The notes under the pieces were generated by a model. That model was given only the letters and a program-made list of their open reading frames with translations. It was not told the origin of the DNA and searched no databases. A stretch of DNA of 64,000 bases from NCBI GenBank assembly GCA_039566865.1, contig CM076943.1:35658663-35722662 (forward strand), given 5' to 3'. The stretch comes from Aurelia coerulea (Eukaryota > Cnidaria > Scyphozoa > Semaeostomeae > Ulmaridae). Shown here piece after piece: positions 46,382-55,999 of the stretch. Position numbers and translations under genes: made by a program. Each line of letters opens with the position of its first letter. Within the stretch, counting starts at the first letter, position 1.

Positions 46382-47045
46382 GTGGATCACCCCGTTCTAC
46401 TCTTTAACAACGTACCCGTGAAGAAATTAGATGAACATAAACATCTAGGTATCATCCTGGACTCGAAGCTTTCTTTTTCAGCTCATACTAAATCCGCTAT
46501 CTCTAAAACGAGGAAGGGCATTGGCTTGCTAAGGTATCTCTCCAAATATTTGCCTAGACATACCCTAAACGAACTGTATAAGCTTCATGTGCGCCCCACC
46601 TGGACTATGGGGATGTTATTTATCATACTCGAACTAAAGTATGTGAATTCAGCCAAACATTCTTTTGCCAAAATTAATGGAAAAACTAGAGTCTATCCAG
46701 TATTCTGCTGCACTAGCTGTATCAGGAACATGGAGGGGGACATCGCGCGAACAAATCTATGCAGAGCTTGGCTGGGAGTCACTAAGCTCCCGTAGGGTGA
46801 GTAAACGGATGACGTTGTACTATAAGATCATGAATAATCTCACTCCCTTGTATACAAAGGAGCCAATCCCACTACTTCATCAGTCGCAATACTCTCTTCG
46901 CAATCAGGGTGTTATTGGGCGAATATGGGCAAGAACTGAACAATTTAAATCTAGTTTCTATCCTAACTGCATTTCTGAATGGAACAAACTCGATCCTGGG
47001 ATTAGGGTTGCACCGTCCATTGCTGTTTTTAAGTCAAAGCTTCTA
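46382..47045 (+). pseudogene. LINE RT C-terminal part, upstream of the Gypsy insertion
   Basis: It starts near PVKKLDEHKHLGIILDSKLS and runs to HTLNELYKLHVRP at about 46600. A single-base shift moves it into the frame 46665-47090 (SIQYSAALAVSGTWRGTSRE ... SSFYPNCISEWNKLDPG ... AVFKSKLLSIV). The last residues called before the stop at 47090 are already LTR sequence. Lacks the catalytic palm. Confidence 0.8.
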
Positions 47046-47050
47046 TCAAT

Positions 47051-47199
47051 TGTAAGATCGTGCAAGAAAGATGCAAAGAAGATCAACTAATCGCGTGGCC
47101 TAGTCCGCCATGATTATCCGAATTAAACCTAACAACAGCAACAACAAATATATATACATAACAGCAACAACAACAACAACATAATATAAGAACGTCACA
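47051..47199 (-). repeat. 3' LTR (149 bp)
   Basis: It reads TGTGACGTTC ... TCTTACA on the minus strand, preceded by the polypurine tract. It differs from the 5' LTR at three sites. It contains a (GTT)n-like stretch. Confidence 0.95.
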
Positions 47200-47211
47200 T
47201 CTTCCCTTCTC
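47200..47211 (-). promoter_or_regulatory. Polypurine tract of the Gypsy element
   Basis: GAGAAGGGAAGA on the minus strand, immediately before the 3' LTR; primer for plus-strand DNA synthesis. Confidence 0.8.
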
Positions 47212-47322
47212 AATAAAGCAGAAAAACACAAGAGGGTTCTTTAGCTCTCTAACAGCAACAAAACAAAAGAAAATAAGGCTTAATTTAGAAAGTTAAAATG
47301 TTAGTATTGTTTGCATCATCTA

Positions 47323-47830
47323 TTAATAGTAGTCCGGACGATTGATTATGCGTCCGCTCCTGGTCTTCGTGGGTTTGTATGTTTCTTGGGCATTGCAGTT
47401 TTCTTGACCCTCTGTTGCATTGCTTTGGGATACTTCGGGTGTGTCGGCTTGTTCCTCTGACTCTATCTGGGTTTCTGCTTCAGTTTCTCTTTCGTGGTTT
47501 ACATTACCAGGTCTTATTTCCTCATTCGTTGGGGACGGGGCGTCTACCACATCTCCATCAATGTCATCCAATGTTTCCTTGGATGTTCCCAGGAATCTTC
47601 TGTTTCGTCTGAGAACCATCCCGTCCTCGCTCTTCACAATATACGATCGTATATCGGCTTTTCTTAATACTTTTCCTTTCTTCCAGCGACCAGAGCGATC
47701 TTGTTTGCTTGGTTGTATCCGTACAATATCATTTTTCTTAAGCTCTGGGAGTTCTTTGCTGCCTCTATTATAGTACTTGGATTGTACTTGCTTCCTTTCT
47801 GTGAGCTTGCCACTGACTCCTTTCTGTGTT
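47323..47830 (-). pseudogene. Gypsy pol C-terminal tail
   Basis: This is the continuation of the integrase protein after the core, in a frame shifted relative to 47831-48643. The upstream part (about 47830-47640) reads as a basic chromodomain-less C-terminal domain with KGKVLRKADIRSYIV. The last 104 codons (47323-47637) are acidic and end with TRSGRIINRPDYY, the end commonly seen in this type of pol. One frameshift near 47830 separates it from the core. Confidence 0.75.
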
Positions 47831-48643
47831 TCAGGCTTTAGGAGTTGTTTTTGACGTTGGCAGCAAGGTTCTCATGCGACGGCCAAACATTCTCTGTGCT
47901 GGTGAGGAGTCCATTCCTTCGGATGGTGTATTTCTCCATTCTAGAAGTGCAAGGTAGAAATCCATCTTTGCATCTTTCACCTTTTTCATCAGCATCTTGG
48001 TGGTCTTAACGGCATTTTCAGCTTTTCCATTGCTTTGTGGATATTCAGGTGAGCTCGGGGCTCTTTCGAATTCGTAGGGTTTTGCAAATTCATCAAATTC
48101 ATGGGATGAGAATGGCATGTTATCACTGATCAGCTTTTCAGGAATGCCATGGGCTGAGAAGTGTCTTTTTAGCTTAAGAATGACTTCTCCAGCTGTCTTG
48201 TGGTATAATCTGTCAACTTCAAAATAATTCCAGTAACAGTCCACAGTGCACAAGAAATCTTTGTTGTCAGTGGTAAAGATATCAGCGGCAATGAACTGCC
48301 AAGGGCGTGCAAGGATTTCTCGGCATATCAGTGGCTCTTTCTGCTGGTTATTTTGAAAAATGTTGCAGGTTTTACATTTTGCAATGTAATCTGTTAAATC
48401 TTTATTCATACCAGGCCAGTACACAACTTCACGTGCTCGTCGTAGACAGCTTTGGATCCCAGTGTGGGCTACGTGCAGCTTTTCTCTAATCTTTTTGCGA
48501 AGATGCTCTGGAGTGACTGCTCTAGGCCCTTTGAATATGATACCATCTTGGGTCGCTAATTCATCTCTGATGTGAAAATATGGGTGTACTTTCGCTGGTA
48601 GGTCATCCTTCTTTGCAGGCCATCCTTCAATAATAATTGTCAT
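47831..48643 (-). pseudogene. Gypsy integrase
   Basis: The H-H-C-C zinc-binding domain is seen as HVAHTGIQSCLRRA... with CKTCNIF, about residues 70-105 of this frame. The catalytic core has D in FIAADIF, D in LISDNMPF and E in NGKAENAV (DDE triad), with SPEYPQSNGKAE being the typical lead to the glutamate. The frame continues upstream in register with RNase H across a single TAA at 48704, so the listed ATG is internal. A shift at about 47830 truncates its C-terminus. All catalytic residues are present. Confidence 0.9.
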
Positions 48644-48703
48644 GACTTCCTTGAGTGTTTCATCTTCGGAAGTGGCTTGCTGGATTTCTTTGAGTTGTGG
48701 CTC

Positions 48704-49357
48704 TTATATGGCCAAATGGTTAGCCATATGGACAATCTCAATGTCTTTTTCGGTTTCTGAGCGACCATCATTTTGAAATGGAATGTAGGCCCTTGAAAGC
48801 TTATCGGCAAGGACCATTTGCTTCCCAGGCTTGTAGCAAATCTTGACATCATAGCTTTGAAGCCGCAATAGTAGGCGTTGTAATCTCTTTGGTGCAGAGG
48901 CAAGTGGTTTTGTGGATATAAAAACTAAAGGTTGATGATCAGTCCATAGGGTGATTTCACGTCCATATACATAATGGTGATTCTGCTCCATTCCGAAAAC
49001 TTGGGCCAAAAGTTCTTTCTCAATTTGGCTATAGTTTCGTTCAGCTGATGTGAGTGCCCTACTGGTGTATGTGACAGGCCTGCCATCTTGCAGTAGAACA
49101 AATCCAAGGCCTTTGGAGGATGCATCGCCTTGTCCTTCAATTTGCATATTCGGATCAAAGAATTTGAGCACGGGTGCTTTTGTGACTGCATTTTTTATGT
49201 TTTGAAATGCTTCATCGTGTTCGCTGTTCCAGTTCCAAACAGCATCCTTGTGGGTGAGTCTCCTTAACGGCTCACATATATCAGAGAGGCTGCTCAGGAA
49301 TTTTCCAAGGTATTTAGCCATGTCAATAAGTCGCTGCACTCCAGAAACGTCATTTGG
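48704..49357 (-). pseudogene. Gypsy RNase H domain
   Basis: The frame starts at the connection domain (VSGVQRLIDMAKYLGKFL) immediately downstream of the inserted 1.2-kb element. RNase H follows with IEGQGDASSKGLGFVLL, the E of QIEKELLA, and WTDHQPLVF, which supply the conserved D, E and D. CYKPGKQMVLADKLSRA is near the end. A TAA at 48704 stops it, after which the same frame continues into the integrase. Without the inserted element it would join the RT frame. Confidence 0.9.
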
Positions 49358-49360
49358 TTT

Positions 49361-50570
49361 TTGATTACAAAGTCCAACTTTGTAATCTAAGAAGGGGCTT
49401 CGATGTCAGGCTGTCAGAAAGAAAGAAAGAAAGTAAGTAACCCACTTCCGTCACGCTCGTTAAAGCGATTGATTAACGTTTTATCTCTGCTAATTGGCAC
49501 TGAAATAAAGAAAGCGCACATAAAGCGCATACAAGACAGAAGTTTCCTGCGATCCTATAGCAACATTTGACATCGGCTTATTTCATGTTAGACAGATTTG
49601 ACACCATAAGATGGATAAATTACCATGATGTTTACCCGGGCACAACAACAAATTTACCAAGAATTGGCAAGTTCTTGACTTCATTAACAGCTTAATTATG
49701 TCAAAACAATCGTTTTCTAGAACGAACGAATCATTAGCCACATATTGATAGTACTCATTATGCAAATAAGTCAACTTTAGAGGATGATGTAACTGGTGGC
49801 CTGCACAGAGGCTAGCATTCGCAGCATCACCGAAGATAGAAGGATCCCCCTCCTACACAGCTACAGAAAGGTGCAGAATCCCAGCAAACAATGGACCTTT
49901 TAGCTATTCTAAAAGGAGCCTTGATCGAACGTTATTTTTATACATTTTTATACGTTACGTTCGATCGAGTGGCGTTAGAGCTTCTATCACTATTGTGCAC
50001 ATTCGAAAATTCTACGAAGTGTAGCAAAAGTTTGTTCGATTCTGATTCTTTCCTGAATAGCTAAAAGGTCTATGGCGCCATTGACTGGGGGGAAGGCACG
50101 AGATCACACTGAACCAAAACATCTTCATGCATATCATTCTGCACAGAGGTTATCTTCGTGACTGCTTGTCTCAAATTAGATGCCCGCGAATAGCAACAAT
50201 TGAAACGTTCTGTAGGGTTCTGCATAAGTATTTTTGCGTTATCGTAAATCTCACATGACATCTCATTTGACACAGATGCACCAATAGTTTCGTGCACGAA
50301 CTAAGCAAACTAGGGGTAATGACTTTTGATTTTTGCGTATCATTCTCGTTTGACATAAAGACCAAAATATTGCCTTTGAGGCGATTCTTGTCCTTATACA
50401 AGGCGCTCGATTTTCCATTGAAGGCGACTTTAGCAGCAACACTCATCTCTCTGACTGTAGCAGAAAACAGCATCAACGATCATTTGGGGTTATGAAGAAA
50501 TCAATTTTCAGATTTTCTTATGCTTGCTTAGCTCAGGACAGACTTTGTAATCATCCAAAAGGATCTTATG
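49361..50570 (+). mobile_element. Helentron-like non-autonomous element, copy 2, inside Gypsy pol
   Basis: Nearly identical to 5226-6431, apart from an expanded GAAA run (two extra units) and scattered substitutions. It interrupts pol between the ends of RT and RNase H. The coding frame rejoins if the site was a run of five Ts, with no target duplication needed. Orientation is arbitrary: plus puts the terminal TTGATTACAAAGTC at 49361 and the small 3' hairpin at about 50552-50563. Confidence 0.65.
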
Positions 50571-51162
50571 TTTCCATCTCTAGAATGGCTTTGATTTTTG
50601 CACGGTCTGCTTTGACCCCATCTGGAGTTAAAAGATGGCCTATGAAGGGGATTTCATCACATTTGAATCGAAATTTGTCAGCATTCAGTTTGATGTGGTA
50701 CTCTTGGCATCTCTTCAGAAGGGCGATCATGTTTTCATCATGATTTTTCATGGCCTCTGAGTATGCTTTTCCTCTCCCTGTCACTATTGCATCATCAGCA
50801 ACAGCATAAATTCCAGTGAGGCCCTCAAGTGCTTGATCAAAACGTTGTTGGAAATGCTCACTTGCTGGCTTGATGCCAAATGGCATTCTAAGGAATTTCC
50901 ATCTTCCCCATGGTGTGTGAAAGGTTGTGAGGTCTGTTGATTCATCATCCAATTCAATTTGCAGGTATCCTTCCTTGAGGTCAACTTTGCTGAAGACTTT
51001 CACATCATCCAGGTCAGGCAAGATATCCTCTATGATTGGCAGGGGATAATGGCTCCTTTTTAGGGCTTGATTTAGGTGCTGTGGGTCAATGCACACCCGC
51101 AATTTCCCATTGGGTTTCTCTGCGACAACAAGATTGGAAACCCAATCAGTGGGTTTTGTCAC
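50571..51162 (-). pseudogene. Gypsy reverse transcriptase
   Basis: The frame from WVSNLVVAEKPNGKLRVCID through FSKVDLKEGYLQIELD and MPFGIKPASEHFQQRFD to the catalytic region AVADDAIVTG. The usual YxDD tyrosine is replaced by valine here (VADD), as occurs in some animal members of this group. It ends at AKIKAILEME at the inserted element, so about the last few residues of the RT are separated. The listed ATG is internal; the real protein would start in gag-pro, but 51163-51533 holds shifts and stops. Confidence 0.85.
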
Positions 51163-51533
51163 TTTTGTGATAACTCCAAGAATTTCAAGTCTTTCAAGCT
51201 CATCTTTTTAGTCTACTCTTCAGGGTGAGTGGAACACGACGGGGTGGCATGACAACTGGTTTGCCTGTTTCATCAATATCTAAATGGAGTGTCCCTGGCA
51301 TGTGACCAAGACCGTCAAACACATCTGCATAATTTTTCATAATATGGTCACGGGTAAGGCCAGCAGTGTGCTGTGCAGTTTGGCCTATATTTGCTTGTGG
51401 AGATGAGGAAGATTCCCTTGCAGCTGACTGGGAAGGAAAAGCGCTGCTGCAACTAAAGCAATCATTGTTAGTAGCTCATCAATGTTATCATATTCTACAG
51501 TAAGCAGTTGCATTTGTTGAGAAGACTGTGAGC
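51163..51533 (-). pseudogene. Degenerate segment between protease and RT
   Basis: On the minus strand, pieces of the expected pol sequence can be read in different frames (for example NCTAHCWPYP and ELERLEILGVITKV just before the RT), with several stops. It carries at least two frameshifts and is probably a large part of the decay of this copy. Confidence 0.5.
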
Positions 51534-52739
51534 CTAAAAGTGGTATGTAGTTACCCTTGACAATGACAAAAGGGATTTAATAACACATATCATTTTGGGG
51601 TTTTTGCTCTGCAGTGTGCAAGTACCAACCACAGGCAGGCTAGCTTTGCTGTAGAGAGTAAGGGGCTGCTTAGATTGTTGGATTTTGGTCCCAAAAGGGA
51701 TATACTTTGCTGGTAACACATTGCAAGATGCACCAGAATCTATTTGCATGGTGATATTCTGGTCATTTAATGTGATTTGAGCAAAAATCTTAGACTTGTA
51801 CTGAGATTTTGAAACTGTGTGAATGTGTAGGTGGCCATTTGCATCATAATCAACAGAGAGAATATCATCAGATGCATTAGAAACAGCATTCACACGAGGC
51901 TTAGTAGTGTAATCTCTCTTACCAGCATCTTTGCGTTGGAGGCACATGTCAGCAAAATGGTTTCTCTTACCACAATGTCCACAAATCTTGCCAAATGCAG
52001 GACAGTACTCTTTTTTCCATCCATATTCACCTCCACAATACTTACAATCAGAAATAATGTTTCGCTTGGTTCCATAATTATTTTGATTTCTTCTCCACTT
52101 GCCTACAGCATGAACTTCATTGTTTGAGTCAACTTGTCCAGTAATCACTTTTAATTGGGCTGTTGTGGTTTCAGCTGACCGAACAATATCAATACATCTA
52201 TTCCAAGTAAGTTTAGGTTCTTGCAAGAGCTTTTGTTGTACTTTAATATTTGAAATTCCACACACAATTCTGTCTCGAATAAGCTCATCTCTCAAATTGC
52301 TAAAATTGCATGTGCCAGCCAGGGCACGGAGGGCAGCAGCATAAGCATCAATAGATTCATCTGGTGTTTGGCTTCGATTATTGAATTTAAATCTTTCATA
52401 AATGACATTTGTCTCTCCTAAGCAGTAAACGTGCCATAAATCGAGTACTTTGTCAATATTTTGCTTGTCAACTTCGCTTTCAAAAGCAAGGCCATTGTGT
52501 ATATCAAGTGCATCTGGACCAATACAAGTTATGAAGGCAGCAACTCGAAAGGGGCTTGACTGTGAAGCTAAATTCGGTACAGTTTCGTATGCAGTCCAGA
52601 CTTGCCGCCATTTTGTCCAGTTTTGTGCAATGTTCCCTTGTAATTCGAGTCTTGGGGGCAATGGAACATTTGAGATGAAAGCTGTTGGCTGTGTTTCAGC
52701 GATGTGGGCTGTACTATGGGCTCCTTCAGGTTGAGTCAT
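51534..52739 (-). CDS. Gypsy Gag-protease
   Basis: I choose the ATG at 52739 (MTQPEGAHST), because the longer frame starts inside the LTR. About 401 codons. Capsid-like segment with WTKWRQVWTAYE and QTPDESIDAYAAALRAL. Cysteine cluster CKYCGG ... CPAFGKICGHCGKRNHFADMC region at about residues 215-250, the second being a good CX2CX4HX4C knuckle and the first lacking its histidine. Protease active site MQIDSGASCNVLP near residue 335. The frame ends at 51534, before the RT. Confidence 0.85.
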   Translation of the reverse strand: MTQPEGAHSTAHIAETQPTAFISNVPLPPRLELQGNIAQNWTKWRQVWTAYETVPNLASQSSPFRVAAFITCIGPDALDIHNGLAFESEVDKQNIDKVLDLWHVYCLGETNVIYERFKFNNRSQTPDESIDAYAAALRALAGTCNFSNLRDELIRDRIVCGISNIKVQQKLLQEPKLTWNRCIDIVRSAETTTAQLKVITGQVDSNNEVHAVGKWRRNQNNYGTKRNIISDCKYCGGEYGWKKEYCPAFGKICGHCGKRNHFADMCLQRKDAGKRDYTTKPRVNAVSNASDDILSVDYDANGHLHIHTVSKSQYKSKIFAQITLNDQNITMQIDSGASCNVLPAKYIPFGTKIQQSKQPLTLYSKASLPVVGTCTLQSKNPKMICVIKSLLSLSRVTTYHF

Positions 52740-52763
52740 GATGAAAATATGATTCACGCCACA

Positions 52764-52773
52764 CCTGATACCA
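52764..52773 (-). promoter_or_regulatory. Primer-binding site of the Gypsy element
   Basis: TGGTATCAGG on the minus strand directly after the 5' LTR. The first eight bases complement the 3' end of an initiator-Met-type tRNA including CCA; the match beyond that is weak. Confidence 0.65.
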
Positions 52774-52922
52774 TGCAAGATCGTGCAAGAAAGATGCAAA
52801 GAAGATCAACTAATCGCGTGGCCTAGTCCGCCATGATTATCCGAATTAAACCTAACAATAGCAACAACAAATATATATACATAACAGCAACAACAACAAC
52901 AGCATAATATAAGAACGTCACA
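52774..52922 (-). repeat. 5' LTR (149 bp)
   Basis: TGTGACGTTC ... TCTTGCA on the minus strand; partner of 47051-47199 with three transitions. Contains the promoter of the element, though no TATA box stands out beyond ATATATAT at about 52871-52878. Confidence 0.95.
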
Positions 52923-52927
52923 TCAAT

Positions 52928-53309
52928 AATTTGTCCCCCGGCAAAGTCTTTCTTTGGAATCCATGACCCCATAGGTTTATCGTATCTTTCCCAAATAAGA
53001 GTCGGTCTCAGTAAATTGAATTTTCACAAATTTAAGCAAAACTTTAAGGACACAATAAACCCAATGTGCCCTACGAATGACGGCATTGAAGATACGGAGC
53101 ACTTTTTGCTGTCTTGCCCTTCGTTTGACATCCATCGACGAGATCTTCACGCTGGAATTTCGGTAGTATTGCGACCATTTGTTCAAATCAACTGTCTTTC
53201 AAACATCGCTCTGATACAACTTTCATTGTATGTTGATAAAGACCTTTCTAGCGACTTTAATAAACATGTACTTGAACTGACCCTAAGGTTCATTCACCAA
53301 ACTGGTTGA
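52928..53309 (+). pseudogene. LINE C-terminal Cys/His segment, downstream of the Gypsy insertion
   Basis: Continuation of 46382-47045: HDPIGLS...VGLSKLNFHKF, then TINPMCPTNDGIEDTEHFLL and SCPSFDIHRRDLHAGI, ending LRFIHQTG. The motif Cys ... TEHFLLSC is the probable zinc-binding C-terminal element of this LINE type. In register with the corresponding part of 22356-23752. Confidence 0.8.
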
Positions 53310-53605
53310 TTTAACTAAGGAAATTCACAGCGTTTGCGTTTGTTTACATTTCTTAGTCCCCAAGTCCCTTTGCTTCTCTTTCTTTTTGCTGTAAGTTTGT
53401 TTTACTCATTGGGCACAATCCATTCTAATTTGAAAAATTGAATCTTTAGTTCACCCATTCTTGTGAATAAGACCTGATTGCCCGAAGTTAGCTCGACATA
53501 CAATGTGAAACGAACCTTAGTATTTATCAGTAGAAATTGTTCATGTGTATTTTTCGTAGCTGTACATTTAATTTTAGTTTAGTTACACGTTCTCTATGTT
53601 AATGA

Positions 53606-53639
53606 CTGCGGAGTTGTCATGGTCTCTTGCACTCCGTGG
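53606..53639 (+). other. LINE 3'-UTR hairpin, copy B
   Basis: CTGCGGAG (53606-53613) pairs with CTCCGTGG (53632-53639) over an 18-nt loop: six Watson-Crick and two wobble pairs. Relative to copy A, position four changed from T-A to C-G and position seven from G-C to A-T, both on both sides. Confidence 0.75.
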
Positions 53640-53959
53640 TATCGTCCTTGTAGTATAGTAAAGTAGCTCGTACGTAGTGCTTTAAGTAGTTTGTTTGTAA
53701 AATTTTATATCGAATAAAAAAAAGAAAAAAGAGGATGATCAGCACTGAAGGTCCTTTGTTGGATGATAGTGCTAAATTGATTAATCTGAAGGGCTTTATT
53801 TTTCAATAATTTTCTCGAAATTCTTGAAAATACTTTCTACTTATCTATCATTGCCGACCAAGTATTAAATTATGTTTATTCATGTATGTTGATCAACTCT
53901 ATTTTTTGTGGGGAGCCAATGTATAGCTTTAAAGTCTGCAGCCCCAACATGTGCTGTGT

Positions 53960-55012
53960 TTTTCAAATTCAAATAGAAGCGAATGCATTTGTTCCGTGCT
54001 GATTGGATTTTTGGACCGCCTCTTATTCAACATCGAGAACCATGAGGTGCATGCGTAATCAAAGTGAGGTTGAATAAGAGAATTTAAAAGCCATCTGCGA
54101 AGGGAGTTATCCAGGAAGCTTTATTTTCTATACAGAAATTTCAGCTTGCCATTTAATTTTTCCAAGCATTTTAGCTGCCATTTATAGGCCAGAGAGATTC
54201 TTATCCAGAACACATCCAATGTATGTGACCATTGAGTGCTGTTTAATTTTCATTTCACCCCTCCTGATGTCAAGTCTTTCTAGGTTTTTGCATTTCTTTC
54301 GGCCGAAAAGAATGGATTTGGTTTTGTCTTCTCCAAAATGAATACTTAGTTTGTTTTCCAAAAACCAATCACACAAAGAGCTGAAGTTTCATTCAAGTTG
54401 GTATCTATGTTCTCAATGTCTTTGTCTCTAAAGAGCAAGCAGGAATCATCTGCGTACAGGAGCAGGTCTCAGTCAACTGCTCGTGCAATGTCATTCACAT
54501 ACAGGAGGAAAATGATTGGACCAAGGTTTACCTCCGAGGAACCCCACATGACAAATTACCACGGTTTGAATATTCTTTTCCAGTATTGACAGAAAATGAT
54601 CGGTCCTGGAGATAAGATTTAAATCATGAAATGGTAGAGTCACTAAAGCCGAAAGATACCATTTTATCTAGGAAAATCTCATGGTCAATTGTGTCGAATG
54701 CTTTTTGTAGGTCAATCAAAATCATGCCTGTGAGCATACCATTTTCAAATCCTGGATGGATCTTATCACTCATGTAGCATGGGCAAGTATCTGTTGAATG
54801 ATGTGTGCGAAAACCGGATTGGTATTTATGTAATATTTTCTTTTCATCAAGGTACTTTTGTACTTGACCATGAATATTTTTTTCTATAATTTTTGAAAGT
54901 TGTGGAAGCAGAGAAATTGGTCTATAGTTTCTCAAATCATCGTTCGATCCTTTTTTGAAAAGTGGTTTCAGTTTCGCTTGTTTGCAACCATCAGAAAATG
55001 TGGAGTTGATCA
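53960..55012 (-). mobile_element. LINE RT fragment, third family
   Basis: The minus-strand order is RT fingers (NYRPISLLPQLSKIIEKNIH, about 54920), palm block ILIDLQKAFDTIDHEIF (about 54700) and post-YADD block WFLENKLSIHFGEDKTKS (about 54340). A C-terminal part, LLNSLIQPHFDYACTSWF, lies near 54070. Stops and shifts break it. Its upper end joins a partial TTAA-family foldback at about 55012. Confidence 0.75.
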
Positions 55013-55025
55013 ACAACTTTGCCAA
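54182..55025 (-). pseudogene. LINE reverse transcriptase (broken)
   Basis: Two main open stretches, 54624-55025 and 54182-54376, joined by a damaged segment in which the catalytic YADD would lie (degraded around 54430-54480). It contains RT fingers and half of the palm in the first, the post-catalytic region in the second. Ends DKNLSGL with a stop at 54182, after which the homologous sequence continues in another frame to about 53960. The first 5 residues (MAKLL) belong to the neighbouring foldback, not to the LINE. Confidence 0.7.
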
Positions 55026-55995
55026 GTCTTATTGAAAATGCTAGGCTAGACCTCCTGCAATCAAATTGCATGTTTCTGTATACTTTTCGACAGCGAAAGT
55101 GAGAAATCTTGGTCAACAGATTACCATGCTATGAAGCAGGCTTGCAAAAGCTCATGCTTTAAATGACTTTCAGTAAGTATCCATTGGCAAACAAATGGAC
55201 GTCGTTTGTTGGAAACACCATACCCAAGTCTCCATAGACATCCTTAATGCGCTCGTAAAAGTATTATTTGCATCTATTGATTAAAAGTTACATAGGGATA
55301 AGAATGAAATTTTATATCCCAGTTAATTCGCGGAAGATGCTGCGAGCGTTTGCTTATAAAAGGTGTCCCACAACTTTGATTGCGATTCATTTTGTAACGA
55401 CATGGGTAACTATACGTATCACTCAATTATCAGTAGATCGTTTCAGCAACTTCACAAAACCCATGATTTGGGTGTCTCTCAAGACTTTCGTGAGCATTCA
55501 CAAATTAGAAATTTTTTAAGATTCCACAATGAGCATGGATCTAAAACTAAACTTTTTGCAAAAGCGTTCAATTCCTCGTGCAAGGGCTAATCTGTTGACC
55601 AACGCTTTTCCCCTTCGATGTCGAAAAGTAAATAGAAATATAACATTCGATTGCAGGAAATCTAGCCTAGCTTTTTCAATCAGACTTCCCAAAGTTGTAG
55701 ATCAACTACCTAGCTAAAGATGGAACGAAAAACACCGGACATTTTTCGAGTAGTTTTGGAGATAAATCGACTTCTTTGAAATCAACAAAATAATTTAAAC
55801 TAGAATTTTCAAAGCCAGCATTGACGGAATCATTGCAATTTATGCATCTTTCGATTGCCCAGACTATACAGAACAACATCCTTTTTACCGTTTTTCGATA
55901 GGCCTAAAAATATTGGAGAAATTAATTGTTTTCTGAGGTAAGTGGTTTTGCGCAACGGCATCTCGCTTTGCACTAGAGCGAAAAGCAGAGTAACC
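55013..55995. mobile_element. TTAA foldback family, copy 3 lacking its left arm end
   Basis: It matches 34835-35680 throughout: same centre (CAAACAAATGGACGTC) and right arm, ending CAGAGTAACC before TTAA at 55996-55999. The first 290 bp of the left arm are replaced by the LINE at its left. It contains an insertion-like stretch at about 55285-55400 compared with copy 1. The same TTAA is used by the next element. Confidence 0.75.
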
Positions 55996-55999
55996 TTAA

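Larger units (their letters stand above)
47051..52922 (-). mobile_element. Complete Gypsy-class LTR retrotransposon (K02A2.6-like)
   Basis: Two 149-bp direct repeats (47051-47199, 52774-52922) begin TG and end CA on either strand and differ at 3 positions, all transitions. They are flanked by the 5-bp duplication TCAAT (47046-47050, 52923-52927). On the minus strand the order is 5' LTR, primer-binding site TGGTATCAGG, gag-protease, reverse transcriptase, RNase H, integrase, polypurine tract, 3' LTR: the Gypsy order. A 1210-bp foreign element sits between RT and RNase H. A frameshift or loss between protease and RT and one stop before integrase are further defects. No envelope gene. Confidence 0.95.
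46375..53731 (+). mobile_element. 5'-truncated LINE interrupted by a Gypsy element
   Basis: The RT C-terminal coding part (46382-47045) continues at 52928 after removal of 47051-52922 and one TCAAT. The 3' UTR carries the hairpin at 53606-53639 and the A-rich tail GAATAAAAAAAAG ends at about 53731. It is the same family as 22356-23752, which serves as the uninterrupted reference across the insertion site. Confidence 0.9.

Noticed and set aside
47323..47773. Plus-strand ORFs opposite the Gypsy pol tail and gag (for example 47420-47773, 51831-52127)
   Set aside because: Shadows of the minus-strand coding sequence.
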